Shown in pieces: positions 1-6,396 of a stretch of DNA of 13,560 nucleotides. A model generated the notes under the pieces. That model did no database searches. It worked only from the letters and a program-made list of their open reading frames with translations, and was not told the origin of the DNA. The stretch is from contig JAGRJX010000061.1 in the NCBI GenBank assembly GCA_020442545.1, positions 1 to 13,560 on the forward strand. The letters run 5' to 3'. Numbering within the stretch: the stretch's first letter is position 1; every line of letters begins with the position of its first letter. Position numbers and translations under genes: made by a program. The DNA is from Lysobacterales bacterium (GTDB lineage Bacteria > Pseudomonadota > Gammaproteobacteria > Xanthomonadales > Xanthomonadaceae).

Positions 1-117
1 GTCCGTGAAAACGGGGGTGAACCCCCCCTATCGCCACCGCGATAGAGCGGGCTCCAAACAGAGGCCGAGAGCCGGCTAAAGCCGCCAGAGCAATCCAAGC
101 TAGTACCGCTTGGTGTT
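1..117 (+). ncRNA. Candidate structured RNA (possibly ORF-less HEARO/omega-RNA-like), truncated by window start
   Basis: No credible ORF lies here, but perfect short hairpins follow one another: CCGT/ACGG at 3-14 with a GAAA loop; GGGG/CCCC around 14-25 with a TGAA loop (sharing a base with the first); TATCGC/GCGATA at 29-44 with a CACC loop; CGGC/GCCG at 73-84 with a TAAA loop; and CCAAGC/GCTTGG at 95-113 with a 7-nt loop. The GNRA-type GAAA loop exists only if the + strand is the RNA. The last hairpin is followed by TGTT and then ATGA at 118-121. From memory, HEARO RNAs (the guide RNAs of IscB) sit directly upstream of ATGA or GTGA and often lack the IscB ORF, which would fit. The family name is inference; the hairpins are seen. 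It could instead be an unrelated repeat or terminator array. The left part is outside the window. Confidence 0.35.
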
Positions 118-123
118 ATGAAC

Positions 124-855
124 TCACATCGATTCAGAAACTTCCGCGAGTTCGCCGATTCCAGACCAAGCCTTGGGCACCAAGAACGCGTTCGATGGCG
201 CCAGAAAGTCGCGAAAGTGACGCTGCAGCCGCTCGAGCCTCTGGCCTTCGAGCGTCGTACGCGTGCGTAGGCCAATGGGCTGGATATGTGCGAGCTTCCA
301 TCCGCGGTCACTGAGGCTGTGCCTCGTTGAAAGCTGGCATTGGAAGCTGGAGGTTTTCTCGGCAACCTTCCGGATCATCATCACTGGGATCTGGTCGTTT
401 CGGAGCCACCGTCCGATGTCGCGCAAGGTCGGCTTCACGCCCTGCATCGCGAGGGTGAACGACCAGTGAGCTGCACTGTTGTCGCAAGGAACGATGCTTC
501 GTCCACTTTCATGCATCAGTCTTTGGCCACGGTTGCCACGATGCTTCCTGATCAAAAGAGGAAGTCTCTCGGACATGGCCCATTCGCCAAGCAGCTCATC
601 CCAATATTCCGCTACGTCGACCTGGGGACGTGGGCGAGCATTGCTGCTGGCCCAGAGCTGGCCAAAGCGACGAAGCGATTCGTGCAGCTCATCCGGCAAT
701 TGCGACACCGGAGGACACGCAGGTACGTCAGCCTGCTGATTTGGCACCTTGCTGGTTCGAGCCACTCCGTACTTCTCCGCTGTCCCGACCCAAGCAGTGT
801 AGAAGACTCCCCATCCCAAACGACGGATTCGGGACTCGAGGTTTGCCGGGGTCAT
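124..855 (-). CDS. Hypothetical protein, 243 aa, accessory gene
   Basis: I do not recognise the family. The ATG at 855 is chosen because the alternative in-frame TTG at 915 would put the GTGACA repeat cluster inside the coding sequence; neither start has a strong ribosome binding site. The protein is soluble-looking, with no signal peptide or membrane segment. Patches that look constrained are SGRSIVPCDNSAAHW (about residues 117-131), GWKLAHI (185-191), HFRDFLAPSN (213-222) and FLVPKAWSGIGE (224-235). The His/Asn-bearing C-terminal patches faintly recall HNH-type or other nuclease folds, but I cannot show a catalytic motif. The gene is visibly less GC-rich and uses A/T-ending codons more than the thr operon, which suggests transfer. 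It reads away from the 3' end of tRNA-Met, and its TGA is two bases beyond the ATGA bordering the hairpin series. It may be an island gene or a chance-preserved remnant. Confidence 0.6.
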   Translation of the reverse strand: MTPANLESRIRRLGWGVFYTAWVGTAEKYGVARTSKVPNQQADVPACPPVSQLPDELHESLRRFGQLWASSNARPRPQVDVAEYWDELLGEWAMSERLPLLIRKHRGNRGQRLMHESGRSIVPCDNSAAHWSFTLAMQGVKPTLRDIGRWLRNDQIPVMMIRKVAEKTSSFQCQLSTRHSLSDRGWKLAHIQPIGLRTRTTLEGQRLERLQRHFRDFLAPSNAFLVPKAWSGIGELAEVSESM

Positions 856-864
856 TTCCAAAAA

Positions 865-1018
865 CTCGGAACGCCTGTGACACTTGGAGGTGTCACAGAA
901 ACTGTCACAGGCCAATTTTCGGCCAATTCCAGGAGGCGCCCGTCGAGCCGTCCAGATCGCGACAATGCGCTCGGAACAAATGACACGAGCAATCCTGTGA
1001 CACCAGATTTGTCACAAG
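865..1018. repeat. Cluster of GTGACA-type direct and inverted repeats
   Basis: This stretch holds no convincing gene and separates the hypothetical gene from the tRNA. TGTGACA occurs at 876-882 and 996-1002, TGTCACA at 891-897, 903-909 and 1010-1016, and a partial copy TGACAC at 981-986. Two pairs form dyads: 875-883 with 890-898 (9-bp perfect arms, 6-nt spacer) and 996-1002 with 1010-1016 (7-bp arms, 7-nt spacer). CTCGGAAC precedes copies at 865-872 and 970-977, so a larger module is repeated about 105 bp apart. GGCCAATT is also repeated at 910-917 and 921-928. The position upstream of the minus-strand gene suggests operators for a dimeric regulator or an iteron-like protein-binding array; the function is inferred. 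Confidence 0.55.
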
Positions 1019-1065
1019 CGCATCGAGCGCAGCTCTTGAGAATATGCTGTGAAATCAGCGAGATA

Positions 1066-1142
1066 TGGTGGCTATGGGTGGACTCGAACCACCGACCCCG
1101 GCATTATGAGTGCCGTGCTCTAACCAGCTGAGCTACATAGCC
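1066..1142 (-). tRNA. tRNA-Met (elongator), anticodon CAT
   Basis: A complete 77-nt cloverleaf is readable on the minus strand, with the CCA end encoded (TGG at 1066-1068 on the + strand). The acceptor arm is GGCTATG/CATAGCC, the D arm GCTC/GAGC, the anticodon arm CGGCA/TGCCG around CTCATAA, and the T arm GGTGG/CCACC around TTCGAGT. The CAT anticodon could be Met or lysidine-modified Ile2. The GGCTAYG acceptor and overall layout match the elongator tRNA-Met of E. coli better than its tRNA-Ile2, whose acceptor starts GGCCCC. The mature 3' end faces the accessory stretch on the left, the usual side for integration of mobile DNA. Confidence 0.97.
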
Positions 1143-1174
1143 ATCGACCGTCGCCTTGGAGGCGAGGACCGCGA

Positions 1175-1203
1175 ATTATCAGGATCGCCCGGCATGACGT
1201 CAA
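1175..1203 (-). promoter_or_regulatory. Sigma-70-type promoter of tRNA-Met
   Basis: On the minus strand a -35 TTGACG (1203-1198) and a -10 GATAAT (1180-1175) are separated by exactly 17 bp, the best promoter match in the window. The bases after the -10 (TCGCGG) form a GC-rich discriminator, as in stringently controlled stable-RNA promoters. Between the expected start near 1168 and the tRNA 5' end at 1142 there is a small hairpin, CGCCT/AGGCG at 1152-1164, which would lie in the 5' leader removed by RNase P. The promoter sits only about 25 bp beyond the thrC stop codon, so thr read-through could also reach the tRNA. A GC-rich dyad (1205-1209 with 1223-1227) just after thrC has no T-run and is a poor terminator. 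Confidence 0.75.
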
Positions 1204-1228
1204 GCGCGCCGGGGGCCGGGGTGCGCGG

Positions 1229-2542
1229 TCATGGCGGGTTTCCGACGGCGAGCAGCTGCCGTCGGAGTTCGCTGTAGTCCGCACACAGGGCAACGCTTTG
1301 CGCGGCTCTTTCCGCGAGGCGGACCAATTCGGGAGCTGCGGTAACGGTGTGACCGACCAGTGGCTCGACGATCTCCGGAAACTTGGCGGGGTGCGCGGTG
1401 GCGACAACGGCCCAGGGGCGACAGTCGCCATGATGGCGGATGTCCTGCAACGCGGCGAGTCCGGTGGCGGTGTGCGGGCAGGGGATGGTGCCGTGTCGCT
1501 CAGGAGCTTGCCGGATGACGTCACGGATGCGTGGGTCGTCGACGCTGTGAGCACGGGTGCTGTTGCGCAGTTGGGCAACACCGCCATGCCAGTGGCGCAG
1601 GCGCTCGAAATTGCTGGGTGCGCCGACATCCATGGCGTTGGCAAGTGTGGCGATCGCGTCGCGCGGCCGGTAGTCGTCGCCGGCGAAGAAATCGGACAGC
1701 GTCGGATTGGCATTGGTGGCGAGACGCAGCTTGCCGATCGGGAAACCCATGCGTCGGGCGACCAGTGCGGCGCAGGCGTTGCCGAGGTTGCCGGAGGGCA
1801 CGATGACGTTGAGCACATCGTCATGCCGCGCCTGGTGGTCGATGGCGGCTTTCGCGTAGTAGGCGGCTTGCGGCAGCAGTCGACCAAGGCTAATGCTGTT
1901 GGCGGTGGTCAGCGGGCTTTGCTGGCGCAGCTCTGCGTCGGCCAGCGCCTGTTTGGCAAGGCGCTGGCAATCGTCGAAGCTGCCGTCCACGCGAAAGGCC
2001 CGCACGTTGTCGCCCCAGCAGCCAAGGCCGTGTGCCTGCACCGGTGACACGCGGCCGTCGGGATAGAGAATCACCACGCGGAAACCCGGTCGACGGTGGA
2101 AGGCGGCCGCCACGGCGGCACCGGTATCGCCAGAGGTCGCGACCAGAATCGTCGTTACCGGATCATCGTCACTGCGGAGTGCCGACAGGCAGCCGGCAAG
2201 AAAGCGCGCGGCGTAGTCCTTGAACGCGGCCGTTGGGCCGTGGAACAGTTCCAGCAGGTGGTCGCGCTCGTCGCGCAATGCGCGAAGTGGCGCGGGGACG
2301 GCGAACGCCTGTTCGCAGATGCTCGCCAACGAAGCCTGCAGCGGTGAGTCGGCGACGTAGGGCGAAAGCACGACTTCGGCGACGGTAGCCAGCGGTTGCG
2401 CGCGAAGCGCGTCGATCGTTTTGGCATCGATGGTCGGCAGCGTTTCCGGCACGTACAGACCGCCGTCGGGCGCGAGCCCGGTGATCAATGCTTGATGCAG
2501 GCGGATCGCCGGCGCTTTGCCGCGCGTGCTGATGCAGTTCAT
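1229..2542 (-). CDS. thrC: Threonine synthase (EC 4.2.3.1)
   Basis: This PLP enzyme converts O-phospho-L-homoserine to L-threonine in the cytoplasm, the last step of the pathway. The 437-aa protein starts MNCISTRG, as expected for the ThrC family (428 aa in E. coli). AAFKDYA carries the PLP lysine at Lys108, SGDTG (137-141) and the later SGNLGNA are phosphate and cofactor loops, and the N-terminal LAPDGGLYVPE is typical. The ATG at 2542 is chosen over an upstream in-frame start because it forms an ATGA overlap with the thrB stop and has an AGAGGA ribosome binding site about 7 nt upstream inside thrB. It is the last gene of thrABC, so it should be translationally coupled to thrB and share the operon's leader control. 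Confidence 0.96.
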   Translation of the reverse strand: MNCISTRGKAPAIRLHQALITGLAPDGGLYVPETLPTIDAKTIDALRAQPLATVAEVVLSPYVADSPLQASLASICEQAFAVPAPLRALRDERDHLLELFHGPTAAFKDYAARFLAGCLSALRSDDDPVTTILVATSGDTGAAVAAAFHRRPGFRVVILYPDGRVSPVQAHGLGCWGDNVRAFRVDGSFDDCQRLAKQALADAELRQQSPLTTANSISLGRLLPQAAYYAKAAIDHQARHDDVLNVIVPSGNLGNACAALVARRMGFPIGKLRLATNANPTLSDFFAGDDYRPRDAIATLANAMDVGAPSNFERLRHWHGGVAQLRNSTRAHSVDDPRIRDVIRQAPERHGTIPCPHTATGLAALQDIRHHGDCRPWAVVATAHPAKFPEIVEPLVGHTVTAAPELVRLAERAAQSVALCADYSELRRQLLAVGNPP

Positions 2543-3513
2543 GCGTCGTCCTCTGCGGCGTTGGCGGATAAGCACTCGGCGCGCGGCCCGGCGACCGGCG
2601 AAACGTAGCGGTGTGCGTCGATACCGGCGTCCGCGAAGGCCTGCTGCATGGCATCGCCGACGCGTTCTGCAACATCGCGCGAATCACACCAGGCAAACAT
2701 GCTGGGGCCGGCACCGGAAATGCTGGTGCCGAGCGAACCGTTGTCCAATGCCGCGGCCTTGACCGCGCCGAAACCGGGGATCAGCGGCGCGCGCCGCGCT
2801 TCGACCAGCACGTCGTGCAGGCCGTTGCGGATCAACTCGCGATCATTGGTTTGCAGGCCGGTGAGGAACTGCGCGAGATGCTGGCTTTGCGTCACGGCTT
2901 CGTGCAGCGCATAGGGTGCTTGCAGCACTTCGCGCGCGCGGCGCGTGTGCAGCACCTGGTCGGGATGAACGACCGCGCACCAAAGCCATTCCGGCGTGGG
3001 CAGCTGGATCATGCGGTTTTCCAGCGCCATCACCACGCCACCGAGCAACATCGGTGCAACGTTGTCGCCGTGGCGGCTGCCGCTGGAGGCGGATTCACCA
3101 TCCAGCGCGAACGGATACAGCGCCTCGCGCGGCAACGGTTGATCGAGCAGCGCGTTGGCGGCGACCAGCGCGGCGACGCAGGATGCCGCCGATCCGCCAA
3201 GCCCGGAACCGAGTGCGATGCCTTTGTGGATCATCAGTTCGAAACCGTGTGCAAGGCCCAGCGACTCGCAAAGCGCGATCAGCGCGCGACCGGCAGTGTT
3301 GGCTTCTGCATCCAGTGGCAGTTGTTCGATGCCCGGCACGTTGCCATTGATGCGCAGGATGCGGACAGCGGGTTCGTCGATGCGCCGCGCCGAGACTTCG
3401 TCACGCGGGCCGTCGATGCTGTGTCCGAGCAGGTCGAAACCGACGCCGATGTTGCCAACGCTGGCCGGTGCAAACGCCCGCGACCAGCCGGCACTTGCGT
3501 TCATGTCACTCAT
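2539..3513 (-). CDS. thrB: Homoserine kinase (EC 2.7.1.39)
   Basis: It phosphorylates L-homoserine with ATP to give O-phosphohomoserine, the ThrC substrate. The 324-aa protein is a GHMP-family kinase. Motif 1 is SVGNIGVGFDLLG (18-30), the ATP loop GSGLGGSAAS is at 102-111, HGDNVAP is at 149-155, and the C-terminal motif 3 reads LGTSISGAGPS. It is slightly longer than the E. coli enzyme (310 aa). The start at 3513 is preferred over the Met at residue 4 because its ATG overlaps the thrA stop as ATGA. The stop overlaps the thrC start in the same way. No membrane segment or oddity is seen. Confidence 0.96.
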   Translation of the reverse strand: MSDMNASAGWSRAFAPASVGNIGVGFDLLGHSIDGPRDEVSARRIDEPAVRILRINGNVPGIEQLPLDAEANTAGRALIALCESLGLAHGFELMIHKGIALGSGLGGSAASCVAALVAANALLDQPLPREALYPFALDGESASSGSRHGDNVAPMLLGGVVMALENRMIQLPTPEWLWCAVVHPDQVLHTRRAREVLQAPYALHEAVTQSQHLAQFLTGLQTNDRELIRNGLHDVLVEARRAPLIPGFGAVKAAALDNGSLGTSISGAGPSMFAWCDSRDVAERVGDAMQQAFADAGIDAHRYVSPVAGPRAECLSANAAEDDA

Positions 3514-6029
3514 GCGCGTGCGCCCAGTGACTGGCCGATGGCGAGGATATCGCTGAACACGCCGGCAGCGGTGACGTCCGGGCCGGCGCCCGGTCCCTGC
3601 ACCACCAGTGGGTTGTCCGGATAGCGCTGTGTGCGGAACTGGATCAGGTTGTCGGTCAGGCGGCCGTGCAGGCTGGGATGATCGGCCGGTGGCGAGGTCA
3701 GGCCAACGCGCGCATTGCCCTCGCGATCCAGTTCGGCCAGGTAACGCAGCTTGCCGCCGCCGGCCTGCGCGGCTTGCAGTCGCGCGGCCATGGGTGCATC
3801 GAGTTCGCCGGCGCGTGCGAGGAAGTCACCCAGCGGAAGGTCACGCAGTGCTTCCGGTACCAGATTCTCGATGTGGACCTTGCCGAGCTCCATGTCGATG
3901 CCGGCCTCGCGCGCGAGGATCACGGTCTTCCGCGCCACGTCCATTCCGGACAGGTCCTCGCGCGGATCTGGTTCGGTGTAGCCCATCGATCGTGCTTTCA
4001 GCAGGAGTTCGGAGAACGGCCGGCTGCCGTCGAAGCAATTGAACAGCCACGCCAGCGTACCGGAGAACAGTCCGTCAATGGCGATCAGCTCGTCGCCGGT
4101 ATCCAGCAGCGAACGCAGGGTCTGGATCACCGGCAGGCCGGCGCCGACCGTGGCTTCGTAGCGGAACTGCCCGCCGCCTTGCGAGGCCGCGCGGATTTCG
4201 CGATAGCGATCCAGCGCACCGCTGCCGGCATGCTTGTTCGGGGTGACCACGTGGATGCCGCGTCGCAGCCAGTCGGCGTAACGCGCGGCCACGGCGTCGC
4301 TGCCGCTGCAGTCGATGATCAGCGCATGCGGGGTGTGCTCGTCGTCAACATGGTCGGTCAAGGCGTCGAGATCCAGCGCTTCGCTGTCGGCCAGCGCGGC
4401 GCGCGGATCGAAGTCGTGGCCGATGTCGCTCCAGGTGCGTTCATCGCGGCTCATGCGACGGCTGTTGGCAATGGCGCGAAGTCGCAGGCGCAGGCCTTCG
4501 CGAGGCCTGGCGGCGCGACGGGCGTCGAACGCCGCCAGCTGACCGAGCAGCGCGCGGCCGACGTTGCCGGGGCCGATCAGTCCCACCGACATGCTCTGCG
4601 GCGACAGCCAGAACGCCGCATGTGCCGCGCGCAGGCCGCGCTGTGCATCGCCGCGCTGGATCGCCACCGAGATGTTGCGCTCGCCCGCGCCCTGGGCGAT
4701 CGCGCGTACGTTGACGCGCGCCTGCGCCAGGCCGCCCAGCAGCCGCGCCGCCACGCCGGGTCGGCCGGCCATGCCGTCACCCACCGCGGCCAGCACGCTG
4801 ATGTCGCTGGATACGGATACGCCGGCCACCTGACCGCTGGCGATTTCCTCGGCGAAGGCCTTCTGCACAACGTCACGCGCGATGACGTGCTGGTCATCGC
4901 GAATGACGCAGCAGATGGAGTGTTCCGAAGAGCCCTGCGAAATCATCGTCACCGAGACCTGCGCGGCATGCAGGGCGGCGAACAGGCGCTCGGCCGTGCC
5001 GGGAACGCCGGCCAGGCCGGTACCGGACAATTCGAGCAGGGCGTGGCGCTCGACCAGACTCAGACCCTTGACCGGATGACGTTCGCCGTCGATGCCGTCG
5101 CCGACCGAAATCAGCGTGCCTTCATTGTCGGGCCGCAGCGCGCTGCGAATGCGGATGGGAATGCCCTGCTGCATGGCCGGCGCGATGCTCTGCGGATGCA
5201 GGACAGTGGCGCCGAAATAGGCCAGCTCGCAGGCCTCACGATAGGACAGCGCCGGCAGACAGACGGCATCGCGAACCTGTCGTGGGTCGGCGGACAGCAC
5301 GCCCTCGACATCGGTCCAGATGGTCAGCTGGTCCGCCCCCAGCAGAACGGCGAAGATCGCGCCCGAGTAGTCGCCGCCGTTGCGACCCAGCGTGGTCGGC
5401 TGTCCCGCCTCGTCGCTGGCCACATAGCCGGTGATGACCAGCGGCGCGCCGGGCTGTTCGGCATCCCAATCCGCGAAACGACAACGCGATGCGTCCCAGT
5501 CGACCACGGCGCCCAGCTCGCCCTGATGCACGACCAGCACCTCGCGCGCATCCAGACGTCGCCAGCCAGCATCCTTCCCGGACAGCAGCACGTGAAGCAG
5601 CAACGAGCTGCCCGCTTCGCCAAGACCATGAATCTGCGCGTCGAGTGCTGGATCATCGGCGCCTTTGGCAATATCGCGGAGCCAGCCATCCAGCGGCGCG
5701 AAGGCATCGTCGATGGCGTGATGCAGCGCTGTCGGGTCGCGCAACCCAAACTCGTCTGCCACCTGGTGATGCCGTGCCAGCAACGCGGCAAGCGGATCAC
5801 GCCATGCCGCGCCGGTCCGCGCGACGTCGATCAGTCCCACCAGCGCATCGGTGACGCCACGCAAGGCCGACACCACGACAGCGGTTCGCGCAGAACCGTC
5901 GCCAACAAGCTCACGGATTGCCAACAGACGCCTGGCCGTGGCAACGCTGCTGCCGCCGAACTTGTGGACGTGGCAGTGCGGCGCTGCTGCAGCAACCCGA
6001 TGCTCTGGAGATTCTGGTGAAGGTGGCAT
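3510..6029 (-). CDS. thrA: Bifunctional aspartokinase / homoserine dehydrogenase
   Basis: One polypeptide of 839 aa carries the first and third steps of the pathway: aspartate to aspartyl phosphate (EC 2.7.2.4) and aspartate semialdehyde to homoserine (EC 1.1.1.3). The kinase domain (about 20-305) has KFGGSSVA at 23-30, GRNGGDYSG at 215-223 and TDVEGVLSADPR at 239-250. A regulatory ACT region (about 325-470) includes SGTGLAGVPGTAERLF and QGSSEHSI, so threonine feedback is likely. The dehydrogenase domain has the nucleotide loop GLIGPGNVG (483-491), TPNKH (596-600), the catalytic-region YEATVGAGLPV (624-634), GLFSGTL and a K-containing GYTEPDP segment. Length and order match E. coli ThrA (820 aa). 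The ATG at 6029 has GGGA 9 nt upstream. First structural gene of the operon, preceded by a Thr-rich leader ORF. Confidence 0.96.
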   Translation of the reverse strand: MPPSPESPEHRVAAAAPHCHVHKFGGSSVATARRLLAIRELVGDGSARTAVVVSALRGVTDALVGLIDVARTGAAWRDPLAALLARHHQVADEFGLRDPTALHHAIDDAFAPLDGWLRDIAKGADDPALDAQIHGLGEAGSSLLLHVLLSGKDAGWRRLDAREVLVVHQGELGAVVDWDASRCRFADWDAEQPGAPLVITGYVASDEAGQPTTLGRNGGDYSGAIFAVLLGADQLTIWTDVEGVLSADPRQVRDAVCLPALSYREACELAYFGATVLHPQSIAPAMQQGIPIRIRSALRPDNEGTLISVGDGIDGERHPVKGLSLVERHALLELSGTGLAGVPGTAERLFAALHAAQVSVTMISQGSSEHSICCVIRDDQHVIARDVVQKAFAEEIASGQVAGVSVSSDISVLAAVGDGMAGRPGVAARLLGGLAQARVNVRAIAQGAGERNISVAIQRGDAQRGLRAAHAAFWLSPQSMSVGLIGPGNVGRALLGQLAAFDARRAARPREGLRLRLRAIANSRRMSRDERTWSDIGHDFDPRAALADSEALDLDALTDHVDDEHTPHALIIDCSGSDAVAARYADWLRRGIHVVTPNKHAGSGALDRYREIRAASQGGGQFRYEATVGAGLPVIQTLRSLLDTGDELIAIDGLFSGTLAWLFNCFDGSRPFSELLLKARSMGYTEPDPREDLSGMDVARKTVILAREAGIDMELGKVHIENLVPEALRDLPLGDFLARAGELDAPMAARLQAAQAGGGKLRYLAELDREGNARVGLTSPPADHPSLHGRLTDNLIQFRTQRYPDNPLVVQGPGAGPDVTAAGVFSDILAIGQSLGARA

Positions 6030-6038
6030 GGCAAGTCC

Positions 6039-6098
6039 CGGTTGGAACCGCCACCGTACCGGATTGCGCTGCCACCGCGACCCGGACCGGGTGCGGTG
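6039..6098 (-). promoter_or_regulatory. Candidate thr attenuator hairpins between leader ORF and thrA
   Basis: In the 80 bases between the leader stop and thrA, a GC-rich stem is seen: CACCGC (6073-6078) with GCGGTG (6093-6098), continued by ACCC (6080-6083) with GGGT (6089-6092), with one bulged base at 6079. This gives 10 pairs around a 5-nt loop. A smaller hairpin, CGGT/ACCG at 6039-6050, ends just before the thrA ribosome binding site. There is no T-run after either stem, so a classic rho-independent terminator is not proven; in GC-rich genomes weak T-tracts are common, or control could act on translation. Position directly downstream of a Thr-codon run is the main argument. Confidence 0.45.
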
Positions 6099-6109
6099 TG
6101 CTCGATGAT

Positions 6110-6229
6110 TCAGATGGCCACGAGCCGCCGCACCCTTGGGGCAAGGGTCGTGGTCGTGGTGGTGCAGACGCGCGCCGTCGCGCCATCGCCGAAGGCGATG
6201 CAGTCAGGCAGGGTCGGAAGCGCGTTCAT
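6110..6229 (-). CDS. thrL: Threonine operon leader peptide (39 aa, six consecutive Thr codons)
   Basis: A short ORF upstream of thrA in the sense direction starts MNALPTLPDC and ends LVAI, with six Thr codons in a row at 6163-6146 (ACC ACC ACG ACC ACG ACC) preceded by Cys. In enterobacterial thr operons a leader peptide rich in Thr and Ile codons senses charged tRNA; the run here fits that role, with the stop 80 bases before thrA. The ATG at 6229 is the only standard start close by, but its ribosome binding site is weak. A hairpin CATCGCC/GGCGATG (6184-6200) lies within the ORF just before the Thr run. The open frame extends further upstream, but that part reads into the rppH start region and is not credible. 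Function is inferred from composition and position. Confidence 0.72.
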   Translation of the reverse strand: MNALPTLPDCIAFGDGATARVCTTTTTTLAPRVRRLVAI

Positions 6230-6396
6230 GGATGAAGGACACCACGGGCAGCGCGATGCTGTCAACGTCCGCTGCTTGCCATGCCGGCGCGGCACCGGCG
6301 AACAGTGAACGATCACGGGGGAATCCCGCACCATGCGATGACAGTGCGGCGGGGCTGTGGCATTGTCGTGGACAGATAAGCATTGGAGACCGTCCC
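6230..6396. promoter_or_regulatory. Divergent promoter region, thr operon / rppH
   Basis: This gap between divergent transcription units must hold at least the thr operon promoter and probably one for rppH. On the minus strand a perfect TTGACA is at 6265-6260, but no good -10 follows at 16-19 bp. If it is used, transcription would start very close to the leader ATG, so the thr promoter may instead lie farther right. On the plus strand I see no convincing -35/-10 pair for rppH; ATGACA at 6338-6343 with CATTGT 17 bp on is weak. A short dyad CGGGGGAATCCCG (6317-6329) is visible. No gene is supported here. Confidence 0.25.

Noticed and set aside
1..120. Group II intron end or CRISPR repeat array
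   Set aside because: No domain V-like GAAA-capped 34-nt hairpin with its AGC triad, no maturase, and no regularly spaced identical repeats.
875..898. CRP site (TGTGA...TCACA)
   Set aside because: The half-sites are 12 bases apart here and 11 in the other dyad, where CRP needs 6.
340..1131. 263-codon plus-strand frame across the accessory stretch
   Set aside because: It runs through the repeat cluster and into the tRNA gene, which a real gene would not do; the minus-strand frame has better protein character.
1066..1142. tRNA-Ile2 (CAT, lysidine-modified)
   Set aside because: The acceptor stem GGCTATG and arm sequences match elongator tRNA-Met better, though only an identity-element or TilS-target analysis would settle it.
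1..1142. Attachment-site direct repeat of the tRNA 3' end
   Set aside because: No second copy of the tRNA-Met 3' portion is visible in the leftmost 1065 bases.
3666..6020. 784-codon open frame on the plus strand opposite thrA
   Set aside because: It mirrors thrA in a GC-rich codon context, has no recognisable domain or ribosome binding site, and thrA is certain on the other strand.
6136..6396. N-terminal extension of rppH
   Set aside because: The open frame continues upstream, but the GTG at 6397 has a good ribosome binding site and matches the RppH N-terminus; the extension lies over the thr leader.
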